From an uncultured Marivita sp. (GTDB taxonomy: Bacteria > Pseudomonadota > Alphaproteobacteria > Rhodobacterales > Rhodobacteraceae): a DNA stretch of 64,000 bases. The stretch is from contig NZ_CANKYW010000001.1 in NCBI RefSeq assembly GCF_947488135.1, positions 310,001-374,000 on the forward strand. Direction: 5' to 3'. How positions within the stretch are numbered: the stretch's first letter is position 1; every line of letters begins with the position of its first letter. The translations under genes were made by a program, and so were the position numbers. The notes below the pieces were generated by a model. The model saw only the letters and a program-made list of their open reading frames with translations, had not been told where the DNA came from and did no database searches. Shown one piece after another: positions 21,156-33,175 of this stretch.

Positions 21156-21694
21156 TAGTATGGCTCCTGTACAAAGGCGGCGAAGGAAACGATAGCCGTG
21201 TAACCCTGGTCGTCCTTCGGCATGGATTGCGCGAGCGCACCGGCCGGAGTGATCGGCTTGTACTTGAAACAAGCACGCAACATCATCAATTCGTTCGGCT
21301 GGCCGGGATCGAACTGACGCAATGGCCGAACTTCATCGGGCTTGTCGACACAGTCGGCGTCGCGCGTCGGCTCGGTCCAGTTGCGCAGGTCAAGCGGGAT
21401 CATCTCGAGACGCAACATCTTGTCACAATCCGCCAGTAGAATGGCGTTGTCGCAGATCATGGTCTTGAGCGTGTCGTGGCTCAGGTTTTCACCCGTACCA
21501 AGACGTACCTCACGAACCGTCAGATCCAATCCACGTTCCAGCTGCGTGTGCCGGATCGAGAGGGCGCCGACTTCGAGTCCCGCAATGATCACAGTGAGGA
21601 ACAGCGGCAACCAGACTACGAAGGGGAGCAGATAAGTCGCGCCGCTTTCGTCCCGCAGGAAGCTGCGGAGTTTTTTGCTTTGGAACCGCATCAT
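21155..21694 (-). CDS. TadE-like protein
   Basis: RDESGATYLLPFVVWLPLFLTVIIAGLEVG; overlaps both neighbours. Confidence 0.82.
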   Translation of the reverse strand: MMRFQSKKLRSFLRDESGATYLLPFVVWLPLFLTVIIAGLEVGALSIRHTQLERGLDLTVREVRLGTGENLSHDTLKTMICDNAILLADCDKMLRLEMIPLDLRNWTEPTRDADCVDKPDEVRPLRQFDPGQPNELMMLRACFKYKPITPAGALAQSMPKDDQGYTAIVSFAAFVQEPY

Positions 21695-23361
21695 TGTGTC
21701 AACCTCAACTGATTAATCGTGCGAGCAATGGACATGAACGCATCGGAAATCTCGATACCCTCGACCGGGAAGTAGTGGGCCGGAGAAGAGGCACAGTCGC
21801 GCATCGCTGCTTGACCTTCCTCGGGGGCTTCGAAACCCACGGCAAAGACCGTGATGTCTGCGTTACGTGCTTCAGAGCAGATCGTGGACAACCGAGCGTC
21901 TGCCTCGCTACCGCTGACGATGGGCTCGTACGCGTAATAGGCATTGTAGTAGTCGCTGTAGGACACCCAACCATCTTGATACGGCTTGCGGAAGAACTTC
22001 TGCCCGAAGGCGCGCGTGCCCCACCGTGCAAAGACCTCGGCATTCGACATACGACGTGCATCGCTGCCACCATCCGGTGAGGTCCTGTAGCGATCGTTCC
22101 AGTCGGAATTTTCGAAACGCTCACGGAAGTAGACATCATTGCTCGAACCGCTGTTGTCCCGAACGCGATGTGAGAACCTGTCATTGGTCGGATCATTGTC
22201 GCCACGATCGTCAATCCAGATATTCGACATACCGCTCGCGTATTCAGGGGCCAGGTCGTACTGGGTTGTGTTCATCCCGTCCGTCATGACCACAGCGATC
22301 TTGAGCGCATCGACTGCGTCATAATCCATAGGTCTACCAGCCGCTTCAGAAACAACCTTGCCATCGGCAATAAGCGCGTTCACGACCGGCCGTGCCGAAG
22401 GATCCAGCAACGCAACGCCCCACTTCATCCCGAGATCGATCGCGGTGTTGCCACCGGCACCCAGGCTTTCGATGTGGCTGATCAACTCTGCTTCGTCAGA
22501 ACTGTGCGCGATGATGGAACCATACTCTCCGACTGGACACCATGAAGCCGGTGTCACGGTCGTGTTTTGGTCCATAGTATATGGGTCGAAATGCGCCAGA
22601 CGTTGAAGCGTGTCATTCGGCGAAATAGCGCGCGAATAGAAGGCACTGTCCGGGAAGATCGCACAGGCAGATATATCGTGCTCGTCCGACAGGGCGTAGA
22701 GTTCTGAGAGGGCTGGTCCCAGATTCACCGTCGCGTTGTAGGGGATGATACTGACTGTTGTCAGTCCGGTATCGTTGGTATCGATGACGGCCTGGACGAA
22801 CTCGATTGCAGCAGCGCGTAGGTTTTCGATTTTATAGTCCGATCCCATCGAACCGGAAATATCGAGAATGAGTGAGATCTCGATGTTCGAAATACGTTCC
22901 TCAGCTTCCGAAGAACCGGCTGCCTGTAGATCGCTGACCCCGAGCAATTTCAGGAAGTTCGTCGGAAAGGTCCGCAGCGCTTCAGCTGATACGGTCCGAT
23001 AGTTCAGACCTTCATCCACCGAAATTTCGACGGTTGCCAAGGCATCTTCCAACTTCATTTTGGTGAGATAATCCTCGACGAGGGTGGTCGCATCGAGCTG
23101 TTGTTCGAGATCAGCCGCGGCGAGAACGGCACGGTCGAGTGTGCCTTGAAGTCGGGCGCGCTCCAATTCGGTATGGATCATGTCGATCCCGATGCCGCCG
23201 TAGACCATCATGATGAACGCTCCGAGCATGGCCAGGAACGACATGTTGCCATCGGTTTCCCGGGCGTATCGGTAGATCGAGGTCGCAGCGCTTGAGCGCA
23301 GCAACGACTTTTTCCGTTTCCCGACCGGCAGCCTTGGCAGAAGGTTGCTTAATCCGATCAT
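21691..23361 (-). CDS. TadG-like protein with VWA domain
   Basis: N-terminal Tad TM (GNMSFLAMLGAFIMMVYGGIGIDM), VWA MIDAS LILDISGSMGSD. Confidence 0.85.
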   Translation of the reverse strand: MIGLSNLLPRLPVGKRKKSLLRSSAATSIYRYARETDGNMSFLAMLGAFIMMVYGGIGIDMIHTELERARLQGTLDRAVLAAADLEQQLDATTLVEDYLTKMKLEDALATVEISVDEGLNYRTVSAEALRTFPTNFLKLLGVSDLQAAGSSEAEERISNIEISLILDISGSMGSDYKIENLRAAAIEFVQAVIDTNDTGLTTVSIIPYNATVNLGPALSELYALSDEHDISACAIFPDSAFYSRAISPNDTLQRLAHFDPYTMDQNTTVTPASWCPVGEYGSIIAHSSDEAELISHIESLGAGGNTAIDLGMKWGVALLDPSARPVVNALIADGKVVSEAAGRPMDYDAVDALKIAVVMTDGMNTTQYDLAPEYASGMSNIWIDDRGDNDPTNDRFSHRVRDNSGSSNDVYFRERFENSDWNDRYRTSPDGGSDARRMSNAEVFARWGTRAFGQKFFRKPYQDGWVSYSDYYNAYYAYEPIVSGSEADARLSTICSEARNADITVFAVGFEAPEEGQAAMRDCASSPAHYFPVEGIEISDAFMSIARTINQLRLTQ

Positions 23362-23657
23362 TTGTTACCTCTTTCCCGCCCCTTCAGGACGGACTGACAC
23401 CCCACTTAGATTTTGGGAGATGTGAAGGCGAAACACGGCGGGAATACGGCCTGAAATGTGGAAAAAATGTGGAGTATACTGATATTCCTGAATAATTCCC
23501 GGCCTTTCGGCTTGATTGATGTTCCTTCCGAAACAGTTCGCCACAGTCTCGGACTTCGTGCCAAAAAAGATCACACGACAATTCCGTGCCAAATTAATCA
23601 ACTTGTCATAGGCTGGTGCCAAACAGGGGCGAAATGCCTGAACCACCGGAGGGATGG

Positions 23658-25094
23658 ATGAGCACAATACCAGCAACTGAGCCGAGTTTTCGGGAATCGG
23701 TCGACCTGATGTTCAATCGCGCCGTGGCGCTGATGGAGCTTTCGCCGGGGCTCGAGGAGAAAATCCGCGTTTGCAACGCGACCTACACCGTCCGGTTCGG
23801 GGTGCGCCTGCGCGGTCAGATCAAGACGTTCACCGGGTACAGGTCCGTTCACTCGGAACATATGGAGCCGGTCAAGGGTGGCATCCGTTTCGCTCTCACC
23901 GTCAATCAGGACGAGGTGGAGGCGTTGGCTGCCCTGATGACCTACAAATGCGCGCTTGTCGAAGCGCCGTTCGGCGGGTCGAAGGGTGGGCTGCGGATCG
24001 ATCCGCGCGAATACGACGATCACGAGATGGAACAGATCACCCGGCGCTTCGCCTACGAGCTGATCAAACGCGACATGATCAACCCCGCGCAAAACGTCCC
24101 GGCCCCCGACATGGGCACCGGCGAACGCGAGATGGCCTGGATCGCCGATCAATACGCGCGGATGAATACGACCGACATCAACTCACGCGCCTGCGTGACC
24201 GGCAAACCGCTCAACGCGGGTGGTATCTCGGGCCGGGTGGAGGCAACGGGTCGCGGCGTGCAATACGCGCTGCGCGAGTTCTTCCGTCACCCTGAAGACG
24301 TGAAGGCCGCCGGAATGACGGGCAAACTGGATGGCAAGCGCGTCATCGTGCAGGGTCTGGGAAACGTGGGCTACCATGCTGCCAAATTTCTCCAGGACGA
24401 AGACGGCGCCCGGATCGTCGGGATTATCGAGCGGGATGGCGCGCTTTTCAGCGAAAGCGGCCTCGATGTCGATGCAGTCCGCGACTGGATCGTGAAACAC
24501 GATGGCATTACTGGCTTCCCGGACGCCGTTCACACCGCCGACGGGGCTCGCGTATTAGAAGAGGAATGCGACATCCTCATTCCCGCTGCTCTGGAAGGTG
24601 TGATCAACCTGTCGAATGCCGAACGCATCAAGGCGCCGCTCATCATCGAAGCGGCGAACGGTCCGATCACCGCCGGGGCGGACGACATTCTGCGCGAGAA
24701 GGGGACGGTCATCATCCCCGATATGTATGCCAACGCAGGCGGTGTCACCGTGTCCTACTTCGAATGGGTCAAGAACCTAAGCCATATCCGGTTCGGCCGA
24801 ATGCAGCGCCGCCAGGAGGAATCCCGTCACGAGCTGATCGTTCAAGAGCTGGAACGGCTGAGCAATCATCTGGGCGACCAATGGTCGATGACCCCGGATT
24901 TCAAATCGAAATACCTGCGCGGCGCGGATGAGCTCGAGCTGGTCCGATCCGGCCTCGATGACACGATGCGGATCGCCTATCAGTCGATGCGCAATGTCTG
25001 GCACTCGCGGGAGGACGTGCACGACCTGAGAACGGCGGCCTATATCGTCTCCATCGAAAAGGTCGCGGCAAGTTACCGGGCAAAAGGTCTCTGA
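23658..25094 (+). CDS. Glu/Leu/Phe/Val dehydrogenase family protein
   Basis: EPVKGGIRF, FGGSKGGLRIDP, GLGNVGYHAAK; ATG at 23658. Confidence 0.93.
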   Translation: MSTIPATEPSFRESVDLMFNRAVALMELSPGLEEKIRVCNATYTVRFGVRLRGQIKTFTGYRSVHSEHMEPVKGGIRFALTVNQDEVEALAALMTYKCALVEAPFGGSKGGLRIDPREYDDHEMEQITRRFAYELIKRDMINPAQNVPAPDMGTGEREMAWIADQYARMNTTDINSRACVTGKPLNAGGISGRVEATGRGVQYALREFFRHPEDVKAAGMTGKLDGKRVIVQGLGNVGYHAAKFLQDEDGARIVGIIERDGALFSESGLDVDAVRDWIVKHDGITGFPDAVHTADGARVLEEECDILIPAALEGVINLSNAERIKAPLIIEAANGPITAGADDILREKGTVIIPDMYANAGGVTVSYFEWVKNLSHIRFGRMQRRQEESRHELIVQELERLSNHLGDQWSMTPDFKSKYLRGADELELVRSGLDDTMRIAYQSMRNVWHSREDVHDLRTAAYIVSIEKVAASYRAKGL

Positions 25095-25153
25095 CGGATG
25101 ACAATTGGCGTGGGCTGGGCTAGGTCTGCCCAAAGACCTGACCTGCCCACTCC

Positions 25154-25468
25154 ATGAGGACGCCCATGATCCGCACCGTGCTTGCTGCAACTGCCCTGAC
25201 CTTCGGATTGTCACTCCCCGTGGCCGCGCAGGACAAGGAGGCCGAGTGCCGAAAAATCGGGCAGATTGCCACGAACATCATGACCGAACGCAAGAACGGG
25301 ACGAACATGCGCCGGGCAGAACGGCGGATCATCCGGGCCATCCCGAACAAGTCAAAAAACGATGAGGTCCTCGCCGTTCAACTCGTGAACTGGATCTATT
25401 CCCTGCCCGAAGAGCGGCTGACCCCCGAGGTCAGCAATACGCTCTACCAGACATGCCTGTCGCAGTAA
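25154..25468 (+). CDS. Hypothetical periplasmic protein
   Basis: Signal peptide IRTVLAATALTFGLSLPVAAQ; possible start at 25166. Confidence 0.7.
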   Translation: MRTPMIRTVLAATALTFGLSLPVAAQDKEAECRKIGQIATNIMTERKNGTNMRRAERRIIRAIPNKSKNDEVLAVQLVNWIYSLPEERLTPEVSNTLYQTCLSQ

Positions 25469-25543
25469 CCAACGGCTGAAAATCCCCGACCGGGCGGATC
25501 CGCCCCACTGGACTCTTGCCGGGCGAAACCCGATATTCTTGGC

Positions 25544-27490
25544 ATGAGCCTGCCACCCAATTTTCTGGACGAACTGCGCACCCGCACCAGCCTGTCACAG
25601 GTGGTGGGGCGCAAAGTGATGTGGGACACCCGCAAGTCCAATCAGGCCAAGGGCGATATGTGGGCGCCATGCCCGTTCCACCAGGAAAAATCCGCCAGTT
25701 TCCATGTCGATGACCGCAAAGGGTACTATTACTGCTTCGGCTGTCAGGCCAAAGGTGACGCCATTTCCTTTGTTCGCGAGACCGAGAATGTCGGTTTCAT
25801 GGAAGCGGTCGAAATCCTGGCCGCCGAGGCAGGGATGCAGATGCCCGCCCGCGACCCCAAGGCACAGGAAAAGGCCGATCACCGCACTCAGCTTGTCGAG
25901 GTCATGGAACAGGCCGTGCGCTTCTACCGGCTGCAATTGCGCAGTGCTGCGGGGACCGACGCGCGCGATTACCTGACCCGCAGGGGGCTGGACGAGGCGA
26001 CGCAGGACAAGTTCGGCATCGGTTTTGCACCTCCCGGCTGGCAAACGCTCTGGGATCATCTCACCGCGCAGGGGATTGCGCCCGAGCAGATCATCGAAGC
26101 CGGTCTCGCGAAACCGTCGCAGAAGGGCGGCAAGCCCTACGACACGTTCCGCAACCGGATCATGTTCCCGATCCGCGACGCGCGCGGACGCGCCATCGCC
26201 TTCGGCGGCCGCGCGATGGACCCCGACGACAACGCCAAGTACCTCAACAGCCCCGAAACCCCGCTCTTCGACAAAAGCCGGACGCTCTATAACCAAGGCC
26301 CCGCGCGAGAGGCCGCAGGCAAGGGCCAGCCTCTGATTGTGGCCGAAGGTTACATGGATGTGATCGCGCTGGCCTCCGGCGGGTTCGAAGCGGCGGTGGC
26401 GCCTCTTGGTACTGCTGTCACGGAAACGCAAATCCAGATGCTTTGGCGCATCACCGACGAGCCGATCATGGCATTGGACGGCGATAAGGCAGGGCTCAAG
26501 GCGGCCTACCGCGTGATCGACACGGCCCTGCCGCTACTGGAGGCCGGGAAATCGCTGCGCTTCGTGCTGTTGCCAGAGGGCAAGGACCCGGACGATCTGA
26601 TCCGCTCCGAAGGTCGTGACGCCATGCGCGCCCTCGTCGACGCAGCACAGCCGATGGTGCAACTTCTCTGGCGACGCGAAACCGAAGGGCGCGTGTTCGA
26701 CAGCCCGGAACGCAAGGCGGCTTTGGACAAGACCCTGCGCGAACGCATCCGTACGATCCAGGATCCGTCCCTGCGCAGCCACTACGGTGAAGAAATCAAA
26801 CGCCTCCGCTGGGAACTGTTCCGCACGCCGTCAAAGCCGGGCAACGGTCCATACCGCCGCTCGAACGCCTCAGCGCAGGGCAAACCCTCCGAAGGCACAC
26901 GCGCGTCGCTGCTGGCATCCGGCGGCAAGGATGTCGAACTCCGCCTGCGCGAAGCTGTGATCCTCGCCGCGCTCATTTCGGTGCCGGACTTGATTTCTGA
27001 ATTCGAGGCGCAGATTGAAGAGATGTCCTGCATTGACCCGGATCACGCCACTTTGAGAACGTGTCTTTTGCAACACGCTGGCGACGCACCCGAAGTGGTG
27101 CAGGCCGCAGCGGACGCGGCTCTGGGAGAGGCCGCACTTGAAAAGCTGTGCCGCGCACGCCATGTGGCGATTACGCCGTGTCTCCGCAACCCGGGTGACC
27201 GTGAACTGGCCCGATTGACGATCGCCGAAGAGCTTGCAAAGCTTGAAGCAGGGATCGGACTGGACGCCGAAATCGCGGAGGCGGCAGAGGATTTGTACGG
27301 TGCCGCCGATGAAACGCTCACATGGCGGCTTAGCCAGGCCGCCGCGGCACGGCAATCTGCGCAACGGGCGCAGTCCGAAGACAAGGCAGAATACGATCTT
27401 GGTCCCAACGGGGCCGCGATCAACCGAGATGAACGCAGCGCATTTGCCGCTTTGATGGAAACCATTCGCTTCGACAAACCCCGGAGTTGA
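25544..27490 (+). CDS. dnaG: DNA primase
   Basis: CHC2 zinc finger CPFHQEKSASFHVDDRKGYYYCFGC; TOPRIM region AEGYMDVIAL; upstream of rpoD. Confidence 0.97.
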   Translation: MSLPPNFLDELRTRTSLSQVVGRKVMWDTRKSNQAKGDMWAPCPFHQEKSASFHVDDRKGYYYCFGCQAKGDAISFVRETENVGFMEAVEILAAEAGMQMPARDPKAQEKADHRTQLVEVMEQAVRFYRLQLRSAAGTDARDYLTRRGLDEATQDKFGIGFAPPGWQTLWDHLTAQGIAPEQIIEAGLAKPSQKGGKPYDTFRNRIMFPIRDARGRAIAFGGRAMDPDDNAKYLNSPETPLFDKSRTLYNQGPAREAAGKGQPLIVAEGYMDVIALASGGFEAAVAPLGTAVTETQIQMLWRITDEPIMALDGDKAGLKAAYRVIDTALPLLEAGKSLRFVLLPEGKDPDDLIRSEGRDAMRALVDAAQPMVQLLWRRETEGRVFDSPERKAALDKTLRERIRTIQDPSLRSHYGEEIKRLRWELFRTPSKPGNGPYRRSNASAQGKPSEGTRASLLASGGKDVELRLREAVILAALISVPDLISEFEAQIEEMSCIDPDHATLRTCLLQHAGDAPEVVQAAADAALGEAALEKLCRARHVAITPCLRNPGDRELARLTIAEELAKLEAGIGLDAEIAEAAEDLYGAADETLTWRLSQAAAARQSAQRAQSEDKAEYDLGPNGAAINRDERSAFAALMETIRFDKPRS

Positions 27491-27602
27491 CGGTGTTTTG
27501 CTAAGGAAAGCGTAAACGAAACAGGGTAAACGGGTGTGCGAATCACGATTTCGCGCTAATGATTCGGGTCAATCGAATCGCCCCGCCTCGACAGGAGCAT
27601 CC

Positions 27603-29588
<1,986 letters not shown>

Positions 29589-29591
29589 GCG

Positions 29592-29870
29592 ATGTCGTTT
29601 CTGAAAAAACTTTTCGGCGGTGGGGGCGGGGCGGACACCCCGTCCAATACCGCTGAAACCCATAACGGCTTCACGATCATTCCCGAGCCGGTCAAAGACG
29701 GCGGCGCGTGGCGCATTGGGGCCCGGATCGAGAAAGAGATCAACGGCGAGGTAAAAACCCACCGCATGATCCGCGCCGATACGCTTCAAAGCTTTGAGGA
29801 CGCCGCCAAGGCATCGCTCGACAAGGCGCGGATGCTGGTGGACCAGCAGGGCGACACAATCTTCCAGTGA
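29592..29870 (+). CDS. HlyU family protein
   Basis: MSFLKKLFGGGG...YNGF-type HNGFTIIPEPVKDGGAWRIGARI. Confidence 0.8.
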   Translation: MSFLKKLFGGGGGADTPSNTAETHNGFTIIPEPVKDGGAWRIGARIEKEINGEVKTHRMIRADTLQSFEDAAKASLDKARMLVDQQGDTIFQ

Positions 29871-29889
29871 CCGCAGTCAAGGTGACGGG

Positions 29890-30126
29890 ATGAACCGATT
29901 GCAGAGCCTTATGGCCTATCTGCCCTGGTCCATCCTCATCGTATTGTGCGCCACGCTCGGCCTCGCCCCCTTCGTGCCAGAGCCGCATATCTGGGAAAAG
30001 CTGAAGATGCTCGTCTCCGGAGAGTTGACGCAACCGGTCGACATATTCGACTTCCTGTTCCACGGCACGCCATGGCTTCTGCTGATCCTGAAATTCGCCT
30101 TACGAGGCTCATTGCCAAGCGAATAG
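29890..30126 (+). CDS. Small hypothetical membrane protein
   Basis: Two hydrophobic segments (WSILIVLCATLGLAPF, PWLLLILKFAL); ATG at 29890. Confidence 0.65.
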   Translation: MNRLQSLMAYLPWSILIVLCATLGLAPFVPEPHIWEKLKMLVSGELTQPVDIFDFLFHGTPWLLLILKFALRGSLPSE

Positions 30127-30160
30127 AAAACCCCCCGCCGATGGGCGAGGGGTTTTCTTT
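30127..30160. terminator. Bidirectional intrinsic terminator between convergent genes
   Basis: AAAACCCC-CCGCC-GATG-GGC-GAGGGGTTTTCTTT stem-loop with A/T flanks on both strands. Confidence 0.85.
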
Positions 30161-30356
30161 ACGTGCGATCCGCTTGGTTGGGATCGCTGGTGGTTCCCGG
30201 ACCGGTCTCGGGGTCCGGGTTCGTTTGCTTCGGTCCGGTGGACTCCTGCGGGACGTCCTTGAACTTGTCGCGTCCGGGATAACCGGTGCGATCCGCTTGG
30301 TTTGGATCGCTCGTGGTGCCGGGACCTGTTTTGGGATCGGTGTTCTCGTCTGACAT
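30159..30356 (-). CDS. Small hydrophilic protein with internal duplication
   Basis: MSDENTDPKTGPGTTSDPNQADRT...ETGPGTTSDPNQADRT. Confidence 0.65.
   Translation of the reverse strand: MSDENTDPKTGPGTTSDPNQADRTGYPGRDKFKDVPQESTGPKQTNPDPETGPGTTSDPNQADRT
30163..30338. repeat. Imperfect ~53-bp direct repeat (30163-30215 and 30286-30338)
   Basis: Both copies begin GTGCGATCCGCTTGGTT; encode the duplicated peptide. Confidence 0.8.
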
Positions 30357-30367
30357 CGCGTCTCTCC

Positions 30368-31042
30368 TTAATTCGTGGGCATCAGGAAGACTTCCTGAAT
30401 GGTTGCGCGCGGGTCGGCTTCCAAGGCGAACACGACAGAGCGCGCCACGTCCTCAGGCTTGAGCTTGTCCGGCTTCTCTTCGTCGAAGAACGGCGTATCC
30501 ACCATGCCCGGTGCGATCACAGTACAGCGGCCTCCGAACTCGCGCATCTCCTGCGCGACGTTGCCACCGTAGCCGTGGACGAACCACTTGGATGCACCAT
30601 AGACCGACCCTTTGATATGCACGCGGCCCGCGGCGGAGCCGGTCATCAGCAAGTGCCCCTTGGATGTCTTCAAATGCGGCATCGCGGCCTTGGTCGTCCA
30701 AAGGAGACCCATGATGTTCAGATGGATCATCTGGTGCCACTCTTCGGGATCGCCCGCGTCGGTGCCAGCCGCGCTCAGACCCGTCCCGGCATTGGCATAG
30801 GCAGCGTCCACTGATCCGAAATGCTGCGCCAGTTTGTCGAGCGCGTCTGTCTGCGAATCCAGATCGGTCGCATCGCCGGGCAGCGCCAGCGCATGTTCGC
30901 CAAGCTCATCCGCCAGCTTGGCAAGCTTGTCCTCCGACCGCGCGAAAAGGCCGACGTTCCAGCCATGTTCCACGGCCGCGCGGGCCGTGGCTTCTCCGAT
31001 GCCGGTCGAGGCGCCGGTGATGAATAATGTCTTGCGGGGCAT
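30368..31042 (-). CDS. SDR family oxidoreductase
   Basis: FITGASTGIGEATARA, YGASKWFVHG. Confidence 0.92.
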   Translation of the reverse strand: MPRKTLFITGASTGIGEATARAAVEHGWNVGLFARSEDKLAKLADELGEHALALPGDATDLDSQTDALDKLAQHFGSVDAAYANAGTGLSAAGTDAGDPEEWHQMIHLNIMGLLWTTKAAMPHLKTSKGHLLMTGSAAGRVHIKGSVYGASKWFVHGYGGNVAQEMREFGGRCTVIAPGMVDTPFFDEEKPDKLKPEDVARSVVFALEADPRATIQEVFLMPTN

Positions 31043-31126
31043 GACGTGTCCTTTGTGTTGATGTCCGTGTTCAGGCCATCAACGCGAAAGGGGCCAGTCC
31101 GGGTTCCCCCGGACCGGCAAATGAGA

Positions 31127-32032
31127 TCAACTCAGATGTTCGTTGAAGAACGCGATGGTGCGATCCCACGCCAGTTCCGCCGCTTCCTCGTCATAGCGGG
31201 GCGTGCTGTCGTTGTGGAACCCGTGGTTCACGCCCGGATAGATATGGGCGGTGTATGTCTTGCCATGTTCTTGGAGCGCCGCCTCGTAGGCGGGCCAGCC
31301 TTCGTTGATCCGCTCGTCAAGCTCTGCGTAATGCAGCAACAAAGGCGCCTGGATTTTCGGAACGTCCTCCGCACTGGCTTGCCGTCCGTAAAACGGCACC
31401 GACGCGCCCAGTTCGGGATAGGCCACCGCCATCGCATTGCACACGCCGCCGCCATAGCAGAACCCGACACAGCCCACATTGCCCGTCGTGTCGGAATGAT
31501 CGGCGAGAAACTCATAGGCCGCGAAAAAATCGTTCATCAGCTTTTCGCCATCGACCGTGCTTTGCAACTCGCGTCCTTCGGCATCGTTGCCGGGATAGCC
31601 GCCGACGCTCGACAATCCGTCGGGTGCCAGCGAGATGAAGCCGGCCTTGGCCACACGGCGGGCCACGTCCTCGATATAGGGGTTCAGACCGCGGTTCTCG
31701 TGGATCACGACCACCGCCGGGGCGGTGCCTTCAAGGTTGGCCGGCTTCACCAGATAGCCGCGCACCTCGCCATGCCCGTTCGGGGACGGATAGGTGATGT
31801 ATTCGGGCACGATGTCCGGATCGTTGAAACTGACCTGCTCGGCCAGTGCGTAATTGGGCGACATCATGTTCAGCAGCGCCGCCGCCGTCAGTCCGCCAAC
31901 GGCGAACTTGCCTGCCCGGTCAAGAAATTCACGCTTGGTGATCTTGCCATGCGCGTAATAGTCGTAAAGCTCGAGCAACTCCTGATCGAAGTCCTTGGCC
32001 GTCATGCGTTTGGTTGGGGTAATCTCGTTCAT
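31127..32032 (-). CDS. Dienelactone hydrolase family protein
   Basis: [35 protein letters not shown] at 32032. Confidence 0.92.
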   Translation of the reverse strand: MNEITPTKRMTAKDFDQELLELYDYYAHGKITKREFLDRAGKFAVGGLTAAALLNMMSPNYALAEQVSFNDPDIVPEYITYPSPNGHGEVRGYLVKPANLEGTAPAVVVIHENRGLNPYIEDVARRVAKAGFISLAPDGLSSVGGYPGNDAEGRELQSTVDGEKLMNDFFAAYEFLADHSDTTGNVGCVGFCYGGGVCNAMAVAYPELGASVPFYGRQASAEDVPKIQAPLLLHYAELDERINEGWPAYEAALQEHGKTYTAHIYPGVNHGFHNDSTPRYDEEAAELAWDRTIAFFNEHLS

Positions 32033-32120
32033 TCTAACGCTCCCTGATCGTCCGTCCCCGGATGTGGGGTGAGGATGCAATGACGATAGCCCTCGAACGC
32101 GCCCGGGGTATAATCAAATC

Positions 32121-32525
32121 ATGCAAACGACCTTTCACATTCGCACAAACGGCCCCGGCCTTTACGAATTTACGCGCGATGTCGCGGGATGGGTTCAGGG
32201 CACCGGTCTTTTGACGCTGTTCATCCAGCACACATCAGCCAGCCTTCTGATCCAGGAAAACGCCGATCCCGAGGTGCAGACAGACCTGACCGCGTATTTC
32301 CACCGCCTCGTGCCGCCCACCACCGACCCGTCCATGTCCTACCTCACGCACACCTACGAAGGACCGGACGACATGCCCGCCCATATCAAGGCGGCGATGC
32401 TGCCGGTCAGCCTGTCGATCCCCGTTGCGGACGGAAGGATCGCATTGGGAACTTGGCAGGGGATTTACGTCTTCGAGCACCGAAACGCGGCGCACACCCG
32501 CCGGGTCGTGGCGCATTTGGGCTGA
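32121..32525 (+). CDS. YjbQ/UPF0047 family (secondary thiamine-phosphate synthase-like)
   Basis: LLTLFIQHTSASLLIQENADPEV; LGTWQGIYVFEHR. Confidence 0.9.
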   Translation: MQTTFHIRTNGPGLYEFTRDVAGWVQGTGLLTLFIQHTSASLLIQENADPEVQTDLTAYFHRLVPPTTDPSMSYLTHTYEGPDDMPAHIKAAMLPVSLSIPVADGRIALGTWQGIYVFEHRNAAHTRRVVAHLG

Positions 32526-32625
32526 CCGGGGCGCGACAGACGCGCCGATCTGATGCAGACAGACCACCACCACTTGCGGGGTGAAATCCGGGCTACCCAA
32601 AACTTCGCGGCTGACCTATAGTGAC

Positions 32626-32634
32626 TGTGGATAA
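32626..32634 (-). promoter_or_regulatory. Perfect DnaA box (TTATCCACA on minus strand) upstream of nrdR
   Basis: TGTGGATAA at 32626-32634, 52 nt before the nrdR ATG. Confidence 0.5.
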
Positions 32635-32686
32635 GTGGGGTTAACCCACAGTTCGAGGCAGAGACGAAAAAAGAGGGGAACGGCCA

Positions 32687-33166
32687 ATGCGCTGCCCGTT
32701 TTGCGGAAATATCGATTCACAGGTCAAAGACAGCCGTCCCGCAGAGGACCATGTCGCCATTCGGCGCAGACGATTTTGCCCGGCCTGCGGGGGCCGCTTC
32801 ACCACCTATGAACGGGTCCAGCTGCGCGATCTCGTGGTGATCAAGTCCAACGGACGCCGCGAGGATTTCGACCGCGACAAGCTGGAACGCTCGATCCGCA
32901 TGGCGATGCAGAAACGCCCGATCGATCCCGAACGGATCGACCAGATGATCTCGGGGATCGTGCGCCGTCTGGAAAGCCTTGGCGAAACCGATATCGCCTC
33001 CAAGCAGATCGGCGAAATCGTCATGGAAACGCTCGCCCGGATCGATACCGTGGCCTATGTCCGCTTCGCAAGCGTTTACAAGAACTTCCAGGAAGCCGAC
33101 GATTTCGACAAGTTCGTCAGCGAATTGCGCCCATCGGAAAAAGACAAACCCAAATCAGACGAGTGA
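32687..33166 (+). CDS. nrdR: Transcriptional regulator NrdR
   Basis: [45 protein letters not shown]. Confidence 0.98.
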   Translation: MRCPFCGNIDSQVKDSRPAEDHVAIRRRRFCPACGGRFTTYERVQLRDLVVIKSNGRREDFDRDKLERSIRMAMQKRPIDPERIDQMISGIVRRLESLGETDIASKQIGEIVMETLARIDTVAYVRFASVYKNFQEADDFDKFVSELRPSEKDKPKSDE

Positions 33167-33175
33167 CCCGGCCTC

